A stretch of 64,000 nt of DNA from JASEGV01 sp947085405 (GCA_947085405.1 CAMTWO010000015.1:18802-82801); one strand, 5' to 3'. Positions 16,300 through 26,077 are shown, counted from the stretch's first letter. Numbers and translations are program-made. Notes: a model not told the origin generated them from the sequence alone.

Positions 16300-17681
16300 T
16301 GAATAAAAAAACTAAAAAAGAAAATCACCACGAATTAACTCCTCGCGAAATCGTAAAAGAGTTGGATAAATATATCATCGGTCAGGATGCTGCAAAAAAA
16401 TCTGTTGCAATTGCAATCCGCAACCGTTGGCGTCGGCTTCAAGCTCCGGAGAACCTCCGAGAAGAAATTATGCCCAACAATATCATTCTGATCGGACCTA
16501 CGGGTGTCGGTAAAACAGAAATTGCCCGGCGGCTTGCAAAACTCGTGGATGCCCCTTTCCTGAAAGTTGAAGCGTCAAAATACACTGAAGTCGGCTACGT
16601 TGGCAGGGATGTCGAGTCGATGGTGCGTGATCTAACTGAATATTCGGTAAGCATGGTCAAAGCCCAGAAGGCAGCAGAGGTACAGGATAAAGCACGCAAA
16701 AACGCGGAAGAGAGGATATTAGATATTTTAATTCCTAATCGCAAGAAGGCAACGGGTGATACAGCAATCGAAAAACCTGAAGATGCCGAAAATATTTCAT
16801 TCACCAGAGAACGTTTCAGAGAAAAATTAGCTAAAGGCGAACTCGATGAAAGGGTCATTGAATTGGATGTAACGACCGATCAAATTCCTGCGATGCAAGT
16901 TTTTGGTCCTGTTAATTTGGAAGAAATGGGAGTGAATATACAGGAAATGTTCGGCAGTATTTTACCGAAAAAAATGAAGAAGCGCAAGTTGACAATTGCC
17001 GAAGCAAAGGTAGTTATTGCCCACGAGGAAGCCCAAAAGTTGATAGATATGGATGCTGTAATTAAAGAAGCGCTGTTACGGGTTCACGACTCAGGAATAA
17101 TTTTCCTCGATGAAATTGATAAAATAGCCGGCTCAAGAAGTCAGTCGCACGGGCCCGACGTATCGCGTGAAGGTGTTCAGCGCGATTTGCTTCCGATAGT
17201 TGAAGGTTCCAACGTGATGACAAAATATGGGATGGTGAAAACCGACCACGTTTTGTTTATTGCCTCAGGCGCTTTTCACATGACAAAACCTTCCGATTTA
17301 ATTCCTGAGCTGCAAGGAAGATTTCCAATCAGAGTTGAGCTAAACAGCTTAACGGAAGACGACTTTGTAAAAATTCTGACGATACCGCAGAATGCACTCA
17401 TCAAGCAATATATCGCAATGCTGCAAACGGAAGGCATTGACCTGCAGTTTTCGGATGATAGTATAAAAGAGGTTGCGAAGATTGCGAGAGAAGTGAACGA
17501 GCAGGTCGAAAACATCGGTGCGCGGCGTCTGCATACAATTCTTACAACTCTGCTTGAAGAAATTTTATACGATGCACCGGATAATGTGAAAGAGAAAAAT
17601 ATTTTAGTAACACGAGAAATGGTTCAGGACAAACTTGCAAGTATCGTGAAGAATAGAGATTTGAGCAGATATATCTTGTAG
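16299..17681 (+). CDS. hslU: ATP-dependent protease ATPase subunit HslU
   Basis: A 460-residue AAA+ unfoldase. Visible are the N-terminal LTPREIVKELDKYIIGQD, Walker A IGPTGVGKTE, the pore-type motif KYTEVGYVGRDVESMVRDL, the I-domain insertion (about residues 110-240), Walker B IIFLDEIDKIAG and the arginine-containing GARRLHTILTTLLEE. The C-terminal RDLSRYIL is the tail that docks in HslV. It overlaps hslV by one base. Length is normal for the family. Confidence 0.96.
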   Translation: MNKKTKKENHHELTPREIVKELDKYIIGQDAAKKSVAIAIRNRWRRLQAPENLREEIMPNNIILIGPTGVGKTEIARRLAKLVDAPFLKVEASKYTEVGYVGRDVESMVRDLTEYSVSMVKAQKAAEVQDKARKNAEERILDILIPNRKKATGDTAIEKPEDAENISFTRERFREKLAKGELDERVIELDVTTDQIPAMQVFGPVNLEEMGVNIQEMFGSILPKKMKKRKLTIAEAKVVIAHEEAQKLIDMDAVIKEALLRVHDSGIIFLDEIDKIAGSRSQSHGPDVSREGVQRDLLPIVEGSNVMTKYGMVKTDHVLFIASGAFHMTKPSDLIPELQGRFPIRVELNSLTEDDFVKILTIPQNALIKQYIAMLQTEGIDLQFSDDSIKEVAKIAREVNEQVENIGARRLHTILTTLLEEILYDAPDNVKEKNILVTREMVQDKLASIVKNRDLSRYIL

Positions 17682-17727
17682 TCAGATATGAGATATGCGA
17701 TGTGAGATACTAACATCGAACATCAAA

Positions 17728-17743
17728 TCCGTTAGCTAACGGA
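17728..17743. repeat. Perfect 16-bp palindrome TCCGTTAG/CTAACGGA
   Basis: TCCGTTAGCTAACGGA is a perfect 16-bp palindrome between hslU and the OPT transporter gene, after low-complexity text of GAGATA and CGAACATC type. Related CTAACGGA palindromes are at 31980-32001 and 48307-48331. It may be an operator or, more likely, a dispersed repeat. Confidence 0.6.
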
Positions 17744-17784
17744 CGAAAATAGAACATCCAATAAATTAATCACAGGAGATCTAA

Positions 17785-19779
17785 ATGGAACCAACAACGC
17801 GTAGTTTACCACCGAATGCCTACAAGGAATTAAAACCGGGCGAGAAATACATTCCCGTAGTTCCGGCAGGGACAATTATCCCGGAAGTAACCCCTTGGTC
17901 ATTAATATGGGGATTGATTATGGCTGCTGTATTTTCTGCCGCCGCAGCTTATTTAGGATTGAAAATCGGTCAAGTATTCGAAGCTGCAATTCCGATTGCA
18001 ATAATAGCAGTCGGTTTAGCGGCAATCACGAAACGTAAGAATGCTTTATCTGAGAATGTTATAATTCAATCTATCGGCGCCTCATCGGGTGTAGTAGTAG
18101 CGGGCGCTATTTTCACAATCCCCGCACTCTACATTCTTCACGGCGAAGGAACAATCGATATAATACCAAGTTTCTGGCAAATCTTTTTTGCCTCCCTCTT
18201 TGGCGGATTTCTTGGTATTTTATTTTTAATTCCATTCAGAAAATATTTTGTTCAGGAAATGCACGGACAGTTTCCATTCCCCGAGGCAACTGCAACAACA
18301 GAAATTTTAGTAGCGGGTGAAAAGGGCGGACAGCAGGCAAAGGTTCTTGTTTCTGCTGCAATCATAGGTGGCTTGTACGATTTTCTGATTCAAACCTTCG
18401 GAGCGTGGAAGGAAGTCTTCAATTCCAAAATATTGCCAGTCTTCGATAATTTATCCGAAGTCTATAAGATAGAAGCTAAATTAAATGTTGGTGCAGCGGT
18501 TTTAGGACTTGGTTATATTGTCGGTTTAAAATATGCTGCTATAATCGCGGCGGGTTCATTCTTCTCGTGGTTTTTGCTTATTCCCGTTTTCGCCTATGTA
18601 GGCAGCGAATTGACTGTAACGGTAGGTTCAACAGCTACTAAATTAATCGGTCAGATGTCAGCCGATGAAATATTCCGGACTTATGTTCGTCATATCGGTA
18701 TCGGCGGTATCGCAATGGCAGGTATGATTGGAATTTTCAAATCCCGAAAAATTATCGGAGGGGCATTCAAACTCGCATTCGAAGAAATTTTCAGAAAGAA
18801 ACATATCGCCGAGCGAACCATCGTTCGTACTGATAAAGAACTCTCGATGGGACTTGTTGTAGGTTTAATCGCAGTGCTGGCAGTATTTATATTTATTTTC
18901 TTCGCCGTTGCTGTTGTCGATACTGTGTGGTTCGCGATTACTGCTTTGTTAATAGTTTTAATTGTCTCATTTTTATTTACAACCGTATCAGCCCGCGCTA
19001 TTGCAATCGTCGGCACCAACCCGGTATCGGGAATGACTTTGATGACATTGATTTTGTCTTCATTCATACTCGTATCAATTGGTTTGAAAGGAAGCGCCGG
19101 AATGGTTTCAGCATTAATCATCGGCGGTGTCGTTTGCACAGCCCTTTCGATGGCTGGTGGTTTCATTACGGATTTGAAAATAGGTTACTGGCTCGGAACT
19201 ACACCAATAAAGCAGCAATCGTATAAATTTTTAGGAACAATCGTCGCAGCCGCAACCGTCGGCTTAGTGATAATGTTACTTAACGAAACTTACGGCTTCG
19301 TTGGTGAAGGTGCGCTCGTTGCGCCTCAGGCAAATGCTATGGCAGCCGTAATTAAACCGTTGATGTCCGAAATGCCGGCACCATGGGCATTGTATATCGC
19401 AGGCGCTTTAGTAGCCCTGACTTTACAAATGATTAACGTACCCCCGCTTGCCTTCGCACTTGGTATGTACATCCCGTTAGAATTAAACACACCGATTCTA
19501 TTGGGTGGATTGATTGCACACATCGTTTCTACACGAACGAAAGATGAGCCGTTAAACAACGCACGTCGTGAACGCGGAACTTTGATTGCATCGGGCTTCA
19601 TCGCAGGCGGTGCGATAATGGGCGTAATTAGTGCAACGCTAAAATATTTCAACTTCAATTACGAAAACTTCGGTTGGCACTGGGGCGAATCATTCGGCGG
19701 TGAATTGTTAGCAGTATTTATGTTTCTCGGTATTGCCGCTTACTTCATCTGGGATTCAAAACGCGCGAAGCCTGAATGA
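17785..19779 (+). CDS. OPT family oligopeptide/metal-chelate transporter
   Basis: A 664-residue integral membrane protein with about 14-16 hydrophobic segments spread over its length. The start VPAGTIIPEVTPWSLIWGLIMA and the motif GQFPFPEATATTEILVAGEKGG mark the OPT family (PF03169), bacterial branch. These carriers import small peptides or metal-chelator complexes with protons. Substrate cannot be predicted. AGGAG lies seven bases before the ATG, a good ribosome-binding site. It stands alone between hslU and the type I restriction operon. Confidence 0.9.
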   Translation: MEPTTRSLPPNAYKELKPGEKYIPVVPAGTIIPEVTPWSLIWGLIMAAVFSAAAAYLGLKIGQVFEAAIPIAIIAVGLAAITKRKNALSENVIIQSIGASSGVVVAGAIFTIPALYILHGEGTIDIIPSFWQIFFASLFGGFLGILFLIPFRKYFVQEMHGQFPFPEATATTEILVAGEKGGQQAKVLVSAAIIGGLYDFLIQTFGAWKEVFNSKILPVFDNLSEVYKIEAKLNVGAAVLGLGYIVGLKYAAIIAAGSFFSWFLLIPVFAYVGSELTVTVGSTATKLIGQMSADEIFRTYVRHIGIGGIAMAGMIGIFKSRKIIGGAFKLAFEEIFRKKHIAERTIVRTDKELSMGLVVGLIAVLAVFIFIFFAVAVVDTVWFAITALLIVLIVSFLFTTVSARAIAIVGTNPVSGMTLMTLILSSFILVSIGLKGSAGMVSALIIGGVVCTALSMAGGFITDLKIGYWLGTTPIKQQSYKFLGTIVAAATVGLVIMLLNETYGFVGEGALVAPQANAMAAVIKPLMSEMPAPWALYIAGALVALTLQMINVPPLAFALGMYIPLELNTPILLGGLIAHIVSTRTKDEPLNNARRERGTLIASGFIAGGAIMGVISATLKYFNFNYENFGWHWGESFGGELLAVFMFLGIAAYFIWDSKRAKPE

Positions 19780-19879
19780 TTACTTATTGGAATTTTGAAT
19801 TAAGAATTATACTTATTACTTTATACAACAAAAATTAACTAATAAATTATAACTAACAACTAAATAAATAGCGTAGCCA

Positions 19880-19898
19880 CGTCATCTTGACGATGACG
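19880..19898. repeat. Hairpin CGTCATC/GATGACG upstream of hsdR
   Basis: CGTCATC and GATGACG pair perfectly around a five-base loop, 53 bp upstream of hsdR. It could terminate or modulate transcription entering the restriction operon, though no T-run follows. Confidence 0.4.
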
Positions 19899-19950
19899 GA
19901 CTCAACTTCGGCTGCTGTCTTTTCGTTATCTAACAACTTATGATATACAG

Positions 19951-22338
19951 ATGAGCAAAGAAGCATTCTCTCGCGTTTTAATTGATAAAGCCCTTGAAAA
20001 TTCTGGATGGAATTTATTGGATTCACATTCTCTTGAATTCGAGCATCATTCAATAGACGGACGCGCGGACTATATCTTAAAAGATAAGTATGGACGTGCA
20101 CTATGTGTGATCGAGGCAAAGAAAGAAGAACTTGATCCATATGATGCAAAAGAACAGGCACGCGGGTATGCCGCGAATCGGAATGCACCATTTGTTATTC
20201 TTACTAACGGCAATGTTCATTACTTCTGGAATCTTCAGCAGGCTGCACACCGAGATGCATATCGCATTGAACGGCTGCCTTCTAGAGAGGATTTAGAACG
20301 ACAACTTCTTAAGAACCTTAACCCTCCTCGTCAATTACAAACGGAGCGCATTACACCTGAATATCTCAAACCATTGCGGAGTGACTTAACACTTCGCGGC
20401 TATCAAATCCGGGCAATGGATGTGATTGCACAGCAGTTTGATAATTTAGGAAAAAGAAAGTTTCTCCTTGAGATGGCAACAGGAACTGGGAAAACATTAC
20501 TTTGCGCTGCCTTGATTCGAAGATTCCTTTTAACAAGAAATGCCGAACGAGTTCTTTTTATCGTTGACCGCATCGAACTCGCCAAACAGACGATGGAAGA
20601 TTTCAATGTTATTCTTCCTGAGTATAAACCAGTCATCTATAAAACAGCAAGGCGAACAGGTGAGTTATTGGGTTCATCTGTGGTGATCGCAACAATTCAA
20701 TCCTTGCTGATGGATCGAAGATACCGAGAGGAATTTACGCCGTTTTATTTCGACCTTGTGATTAACGATGAAGCACATCGTTCGATTTATGGCGATGCAC
20801 GCGAGGTTGTTCAATTTTTCCAAGGAACACGCCTCGGATTGACAGCAACGCCAAAGGCATATTTGAAAAATGTGGACGCTGCCAAACTTTCTCTGGAAAA
20901 TCCAAAGGCATTAGAAGCCCGTCTCTTGCGGGATACGTACCATTATTTTGGTTGTGAACCCGGAGAACCGACATATCGGTACGACATCGGCGACGCTGCA
21001 AATGATCCAGAAGGGCCTTTCCTTTGCCAGCCGAAAATTTTCGATGTACGCTCGGACATCACTACACAGGCACTGGAAGAAGCCGGATGGACAGTAACCA
21101 TCAACGAGCAGGAAGAAACGTTCAAGATTCAAGACCTCGAAAGAAAAATATTTACTCCTCACCGAAATTATGTAATGTGCGATGCATTCTTACAGAACGC
21201 GCAACGATCGCCGGACGGAAGGATCGGTAAGTCCATTATATTTGCAGTGAACCAAACACATGCAACCGCTATTACAAAAATACTGAATGAACTGCGCCCG
21301 GGTATTGCGCTTACCATTACATCACGAATTCCCGATGCTTCCTCACTGGCAAAGGAATTCCGCGACGGCAAACGATCAGAGCGTGTTGCTGTTTCGGTGG
21401 ACATGCTTTCCACCGGATATAATTGCAGAGACCTTCTCAATGTTGTTTTAATGCGGCCTATATTCTCCCCAACAGAATATATTCAGATTAAAGGGCGTGG
21501 AACGAGACGATACGCCTTTGTCATCAACAATGCGGAGTACGAAAAGAAGTATTTCTTCCTGTTAGATTTCTGTGCTGTCGCCGAGTATTTTGAAGAGAAA
21601 TACGATTACTCAGCACCACTCAAGGTTCGCACCTCAGGTGGTACTTCTTCTACACCCGTTCGGTATCAACCCCCAGAAGGTAGAGGGATTATAAGCGATA
21701 GTGGCGAAACATACAGCCCAAGGACAGATATTCCCATTTGGGAAGGTACCGACCGAGTTATCAAGCAGGAAGTGCGTATTGTCGGACCGAATGGCGAAAA
21801 AGTCGATGTGATGACATTTCGCGGATCGTTCGAACGAGACATAAAAGATTATGTGCAAACGGATGAGGAACTTCTGCACGCTGTGGAATATGAAGATGAC
21901 GATTCTATTGAAACTATTGTGCAGGAACGATTCTATCATCGTCCTGAAATGTTCTATTCACCGGATAAGCTGATTATTTCATACGGTGTTCCAGCTACAA
22001 CGTCGGCATTTGTATATAATGCGCTTGGCAAGAAACCGTTGCCGACAAAAAAGGAAATCATTTCGGATACGGTCGATTCCATCGCAGCACAGTTTAACCT
22101 TAGGTACAACGAACAAAAATGGTTGAATGCTACTGCCGAACTTGTTGCAGATGATCCTGCCGCATTGAAAGATTTCTTAGAAGGAAAGACCACGATCTTT
22201 GAACGAAGTCAATTCAGACTTCTTGGTGATCTTCATGCTTTGATGCAATTCAGAGAGCGTGATGCTGCGTTTGAAACTCTGCGGCAATCATTATTAGTAC
22301 GGCAAGTCTCACTAACATCAGGAACTCAATCAGTGTAG
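19951..22338 (+). CDS. hsdR: Type I restriction enzyme R subunit (EcoEI-like)
   Basis: A 795-residue motor-nuclease. The N-terminal PD-(D/E)XK domain shows D-x(n)-ExK in GRADYILKDKYGRALCVIEAKK (split by a turn). Superfamily 2 helicase motifs follow: Walker A MATGTGKTLL, DEAH-type INDEAHRS, GLTATPKAYL, and motif VI IQIKGRGTRRYAF. The C-terminal third matches the EcoEI_R_C type of about 800-residue HsdR proteins. It translocates DNA and cleaves unmethylated DNA with HsdM and HsdS. It is the first gene of an hsdR-hsdM-hsdS-orf operon. The stop codon enters an inverted repeat that separates it from hsdM. Confidence 0.94.
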   Translation: MSKEAFSRVLIDKALENSGWNLLDSHSLEFEHHSIDGRADYILKDKYGRALCVIEAKKEELDPYDAKEQARGYAANRNAPFVILTNGNVHYFWNLQQAAHRDAYRIERLPSREDLERQLLKNLNPPRQLQTERITPEYLKPLRSDLTLRGYQIRAMDVIAQQFDNLGKRKFLLEMATGTGKTLLCAALIRRFLLTRNAERVLFIVDRIELAKQTMEDFNVILPEYKPVIYKTARRTGELLGSSVVIATIQSLLMDRRYREEFTPFYFDLVINDEAHRSIYGDAREVVQFFQGTRLGLTATPKAYLKNVDAAKLSLENPKALEARLLRDTYHYFGCEPGEPTYRYDIGDAANDPEGPFLCQPKIFDVRSDITTQALEEAGWTVTINEQEETFKIQDLERKIFTPHRNYVMCDAFLQNAQRSPDGRIGKSIIFAVNQTHATAITKILNELRPGIALTITSRIPDASSLAKEFRDGKRSERVAVSVDMLSTGYNCRDLLNVVLMRPIFSPTEYIQIKGRGTRRYAFVINNAEYEKKYFFLLDFCAVAEYFEEKYDYSAPLKVRTSGGTSSTPVRYQPPEGRGIISDSGETYSPRTDIPIWEGTDRVIKQEVRIVGPNGEKVDVMTFRGSFERDIKDYVQTDEELLHAVEYEDDDSIETIVQERFYHRPEMFYSPDKLIISYGVPATTSAFVYNALGKKPLPTKKEIISDTVDSIAAQFNLRYNEQKWLNATAELVADDPAALKDFLEGKTTIFERSQFRLLGDLHALMQFRERDAAFETLRQSLLVRQVSLTSGTQSV

Positions 22339-22422
22339 TCATCGCGAGGAGCGTAGCGACGAAGCAATCTTATAGATATGAGAAAAGAGATTGCCACGCT
22401 CCCTGCGGTCGCTCGCAATGAC
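22338..22422. repeat. 85-bp inverted-repeat element between hsdR and hsdM
   Basis: The left arm reads GTCATCGCGAGGAGCGT...GAAGCAATCT (22338-22370) and the right arm, reversed, reads GTCATTGCGAG...GGAGCGTGGCAATCT (22388-22422). Such GTCATTGCGAG/GCAATCT palindromes are a repeat type I recognise from many genomes. It overlaps the hsdR stop and contains two potential start codons of the hsdM frame. Confidence 0.75.
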
Positions 22423-22447
22423 AAAGAAAAAGAAACGAACAAACCAT

Positions 22448-23950
22448 ATGCAAAACGGAACAACGAAAACAACGAACGGCTACAATTTCTTCTCATCGGG
22501 CTTGCGTGAAAAGATCGACCGCCTGATGAATGTTTTGTGGGCGGGCGGCGTCAACAATCCGATGGATTCCATCGAACAGCTTTCCTATCTCGTCTTTCTT
22601 CGCCTTCTTTCTGAGCGGGACGATATGCAAGCCGCGCTGGATAAAAAGTATAAACGCATCTTCTCAGGTGATTGGGCAAAGTATGCGTGGGGCAACTTTG
22701 TTACGCTTACCGGAGATGCATTGTTCGATGCCATTCGTGGAGCGATAGAGAAGTTCCACGAACTTCCAGAGCTATCTCAAACCGGCAAGTTACTATTCAA
22801 CCGTGCTACTTTGAAAATCTATGAACGGGCAACATTGCGCACGGTTATTCAAGAACTAAATGAAATGGATCTCTCTTCGCGCGACGGACAGGACTTGAAG
22901 GGAGATATGTATGAATATCTTCTGAGCAAGCTTGCACAATCGGGCACCAACGGGCAGTTCCGCACACCTCGCCATATTATCGATATGATAGTTGCAATGG
23001 TCGATCCGAAACCAAAAGACCGCATCTGCGACCCGGCATGCGGCACAGCAGGATTTCTTATTTCCGCTTATAATCACATTCTTCAGAAAAATACAAAGCC
23101 GGCCGACCTTGCACGTGGCGTGAGAGATGGAAGTTTGTTGAGTCCTGCTGAATTTAAATTTCTTGAAGAGCAGGCATTTACCGGATTTGATAACGACTCC
23201 GGGATGGTGAAGATCGCTATTATGAATCTGTATCTGCACAAATTGGATAAGGCAAATATCGAGATTCATAATCCGCTAATAGCAAACAAAGGTGGTTCGT
23301 ATCCTGGAATGCTGTACGATGTGATTCTTGCCAATCCGCCGTTTGCCGGAAAGATACAGAAAGAAAGCATTCTTGCCGACATCGGATTAGAGACGCGTGA
23401 TACGGAATTGCTATTTGTGAAATGGTTTATTGATCATTTAATGGTTGGCGGACGCGCTGGTGTGATTGTGCCGAATGGTGTACTCTTTGGTTCCAGCAAG
23501 GCGGATAAGAAAGTGCGCGAGATTCTCTTAACAACATGCGAGTTGCAGGCAGTAATTAGTTTGCCTTCGGGCGTGTTCAAGCCGTATTCCGGCGTTGGCA
23601 CGGCGGTGCTCATCTTTCAAAAGCGACCTCACCCAAAGTTCGTCTGGTTCTACGACCTGACAGCCGATGGACTTTCATTAGATGATAAACGGACACCAAT
23701 AGAAGCAAACGACATTCCCGATGTGCTTGCCAAATGGCAGGCGAAAGAAGAAGGACCAAACAGCTTCCTCGTTCCGATTGAGCAAATACAGGAAAACAAC
23801 TGGAACCTGATGGCTGGGCGATACAAACCGTTAGTTGTTTCTACTGTAAAGCATGACAAGCCGGAGAAAATTCTTGGTGAGATTATAGATCTTGAAACAA
23901 AGATAACCGACCGCGCGGCGAAACTCCAAGAGGCACTGAAGAAGATATGA
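22448..23950 (+). CDS. hsdM: Type I restriction-modification DNA methyltransferase subunit
   Basis: A 500-residue HsdM from this start. The N-terminal helical HsdM_N domain (LREKIDRLMNVLWAGG, SYLVFLRLLSERDD) is followed by the N6-adenine methyltransferase core: SAM motif CDPACGTAGFLISA, catalytic motif ILANPPFAG, and the usual C-terminal helices. It methylates both strands with HsdS and is part of the restriction complex. The same frame extends upstream to ATG 22418 and TTG 22391, but these lie within an inverted repeat, so I prefer ATG 22448; the first 10 residues are therefore uncertain. It overlaps hsdS by four bases. Confidence 0.92.
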   Translation: MQNGTTKTTNGYNFFSSGLREKIDRLMNVLWAGGVNNPMDSIEQLSYLVFLRLLSERDDMQAALDKKYKRIFSGDWAKYAWGNFVTLTGDALFDAIRGAIEKFHELPELSQTGKLLFNRATLKIYERATLRTVIQELNEMDLSSRDGQDLKGDMYEYLLSKLAQSGTNGQFRTPRHIIDMIVAMVDPKPKDRICDPACGTAGFLISAYNHILQKNTKPADLARGVRDGSLLSPAEFKFLEEQAFTGFDNDSGMVKIAIMNLYLHKLDKANIEIHNPLIANKGGSYPGMLYDVILANPPFAGKIQKESILADIGLETRDTELLFVKWFIDHLMVGGRAGVIVPNGVLFGSSKADKKVREILLTTCELQAVISLPSGVFKPYSGVGTAVLIFQKRPHPKFVWFYDLTADGLSLDDKRTPIEANDIPDVLAKWQAKEEGPNSFLVPIEQIQENNWNLMAGRYKPLVVSTVKHDKPEKILGEIIDLETKITDRAAKLQEALKKI

Positions 23951-25101
23951 GTAGGTGGGAAAAGAAAAAGCTTGCTCAGGTTTCAAGAATTATTATGGGA
24001 CAGTCTCCATCTGGAGAGACGTACAATTCAGATGGCGTCGGTTTGCCATTCTATCAAGGCAAGGCTGAGTTTGGAATATATTCTCCTATACCAGTGAAGT
24101 GGTGTGCATCGCCGCTCAAGATTGCAGAAAAAGGAGATATTCTTCTTTCTGTCCGCGCTCCAGTTGGACCAACAAATATTGCCCCTCATCGGTGTTGTAT
24201 CGGAAGAGGCTTATCAGCAATAAGAGGAAACGAAAATGATTGCAGGAATGTGTTCTTGCGATACTACTTCAAAAAGTTCGAGTCAGAGATTGCAAATAAG
24301 GGCGTAGGTAGCACCTTTGATGCAATTGGGAAACAAGATATTGAAAACCTTGAAATTCCTCTTCCCCCGCTTGCCGAGCAAGAGCGCATTGTAAGCATTT
24401 TAGATGAAGCTGAAGAAATGAAGCGCCTCCGCGCCAAGACCAACAACCGCACTGCCGATCTTATACCCGCTTTGTTTGATGAGATGTTTGGGGATTTAGG
24501 ATCAAGTAGTAAAAAATGGAATGTCTGCAAACTTGGTGAAATCTGCATGATAAATCCACGGTCTATTGGAAAAGAATTAATGGATGAGGACAAGGTCTCG
24601 TTTATTCCAATGAGTGAAGTTGAACAAAATAAAGGGAGAGTATTATCAACATTAAATGCTAGGTTCGGAGATGTTAAGCGAGGATATACACAATTTATAG
24701 ATGGCGATATTATTTTTGCTAAAATCACACCTTGTATGGAAAATGGGAAGGCAGCCTTAGTTAATAATCTATTTAATGGTGTTGGTTTTGGTTCCACTGA
24801 ATTTCATGTGCTCCGACCCAAAAAGCAAATTGATGCAATATTTCTACTCTCATTAATTCAAAGGGAGAGTTTTAGGCAGCAAGCAAAAGCAAGCTTTACT
24901 GGTACAGCAGGACAAAAACGTGTCCCTGTTGATTTCTTAATAAATTACCCTTTAGCTTTACCACCGCTTGCGCTTCAAAAAGAATTTGCCGCTAGAGTGG
25001 AAGAAATCTACGTACTCTCAGTAGATCAATCTGCTGCAGAGAAAAAACTCGAGTCTCTTTTCCAATCGCTTCTTCACCGTGCATTTGAGGGAGAGTTATG
25101 A
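23947..25101 (+). CDS. hsdS: Type I restriction enzyme specificity subunit
   Basis: A 384-residue HsdS with two target-recognition domains. The first begins WEKKKLAQVSRIIMGQSPSG and ends at IPLPPLAEQERIVSILDEAEEMKRL, the first conserved helix. The second begins KWNVCKLGEICMINPRS and ends at ALPPLALQKEFAARVEEI plus helix up to LHRAFEGEL. Each domain reads half of a bipartite site; the spacer is set by the helices. It overlaps both hsdM and the next gene by ATGA, so the operon is tightly coupled. The recognised sequence cannot be read from the protein. Confidence 0.93.
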   Translation: MSRWEKKKLAQVSRIIMGQSPSGETYNSDGVGLPFYQGKAEFGIYSPIPVKWCASPLKIAEKGDILLSVRAPVGPTNIAPHRCCIGRGLSAIRGNENDCRNVFLRYYFKKFESEIANKGVGSTFDAIGKQDIENLEIPLPPLAEQERIVSILDEAEEMKRLRAKTNNRTADLIPALFDEMFGDLGSSSKKWNVCKLGEICMINPRSIGKELMDEDKVSFIPMSEVEQNKGRVLSTLNARFGDVKRGYTQFIDGDIIFAKITPCMENGKAALVNNLFNGVGFGSTEFHVLRPKKQIDAIFLLSLIQRESFRQQAKASFTGTAGQKRVPVDFLINYPLALPPLALQKEFAARVEEIYVLSVDQSAAEKKLESLFQSLLHRAFEGEL

Positions 25102-25922
25102 TCGGAAGCTTGCGAAATCACTGGAGCTATACAGCGCAAGAAATCTGGGAATCGCTTGCAAGCCACGAACAAGCGCCACAGGATTTATTTTCCGATCTCT
25201 ACAATGAAGTAGAAGACCATCTTGGCGTGCATACTTCGCAAGCCCTGTTTGAGGAAATACGAAATGACCCTGTGATAGCGCGGACTAAATATCTTGCGAT
25301 CAAAGGAACAGACTTTGCGAGCGAAATGGAGATTGCAGAGTTTCTTGAAGAAGCATACGAAGCAATAGAAGATTACGGAATACCCGGCTACAGCGAAAAA
25401 TTCAAATCTTTGCTGCGAACGTTTATATCAAAATACAACTTACGTTACCGGCTCGATGATCCGTTTGAACTGCTCTTCCTGTTATCTGGTTCATTTGCTA
25501 ATCTATATAGTGATCTCAGACGAATCAACATAGGAAACGATCATCTTCAAACACTTTGGAGCGAATTTGAGGAGGCGTTTGATGACTATTCTCATGGCTC
25601 GTCTGAAGGAAATTTAAAATCATGCCTCGCCAATGCGAGTAAATATGCGGAGGGACTCGCCTCTGTGACAGCGGGTAAAAATGGTTCGCTTGGTGATTTA
25701 GCGAGATTAGTAAATGAATGGCCTCATCAAGCAGTCAGAGAATCATTGAGAAATCTATATGGATTTTGCTCTAATTATCCGGGAATAAGACATTCTGGAA
25801 ATCCTGAAAGCGCAACGCGAAATTTAGACTCACGAGATTCAATCCTTATTTCCATACTCTTTGTTACATTCTCTGGATACCTGACAACGAATTTGAATAA
25901 GCAAGAAGTTTTAGGGGCGTAA
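25098..25922 (+). CDS. Unknown fourth gene of the type I restriction operon
   Basis: A 274-residue, mostly helical, acidic, soluble protein with no signal or membrane segment. Its ATG overlaps the hsdS stop (ATGA), so it is made together with the restriction system. The C-terminal part (LRNLYGFCSNYPGIRHSGNPESATRNLDSRDSILISILF, in two pieces) resembles the C-terminal helical domain found in some abortive-infection proteins, where an IRH/RNxxxH-like site precedes a closing helix. I do not recognise the N-terminal 180 residues. A control, anti-toxic or additional defence role is plausible by position only. Confidence 0.7.
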   Translation: MIGSLRNHWSYTAQEIWESLASHEQAPQDLFSDLYNEVEDHLGVHTSQALFEEIRNDPVIARTKYLAIKGTDFASEMEIAEFLEEAYEAIEDYGIPGYSEKFKSLLRTFISKYNLRYRLDDPFELLFLLSGSFANLYSDLRRINIGNDHLQTLWSEFEEAFDDYSHGSSEGNLKSCLANASKYAEGLASVTAGKNGSLGDLARLVNEWPHQAVRESLRNLYGFCSNYPGIRHSGNPESATRNLDSRDSILISILFVTFSGYLTTNLNKQEVLGA

Positions 25923-25942
25923 GGGTCTATAAAAATTTTCCC

Positions 25943-26077
25943 CTACATCTTCTCCGGTGCAGTTATTCCTAAAATCGCGAAACCGTTTTTATAAACAATT
26001 TTAGTCCCAAAGCAAATCGCGATCCTCGCTGCGGTGAGTGCTTTTTCTTCAGTCACAACGGAATAGCTTAAATTTAG
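25943..26077 (-). pseudogene. argS: 3' remnant of arginyl-tRNA synthetase
   Basis: An open stretch of 44 codons without a start reads SYSVVTEEKALTAAR, IAICFGTKIVYKNGF and AILGITAPEKM, ending in a stop. The final LGI-x-APE-(R/K)M is the hallmark C-terminus of ArgS and the rest fits its last anticodon-binding helices. Upstream there is an in-frame stop and no further ArgS sequence. It lies just past the type I operon, so it is probably debris of a rearrangement. Confidence 0.7.
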
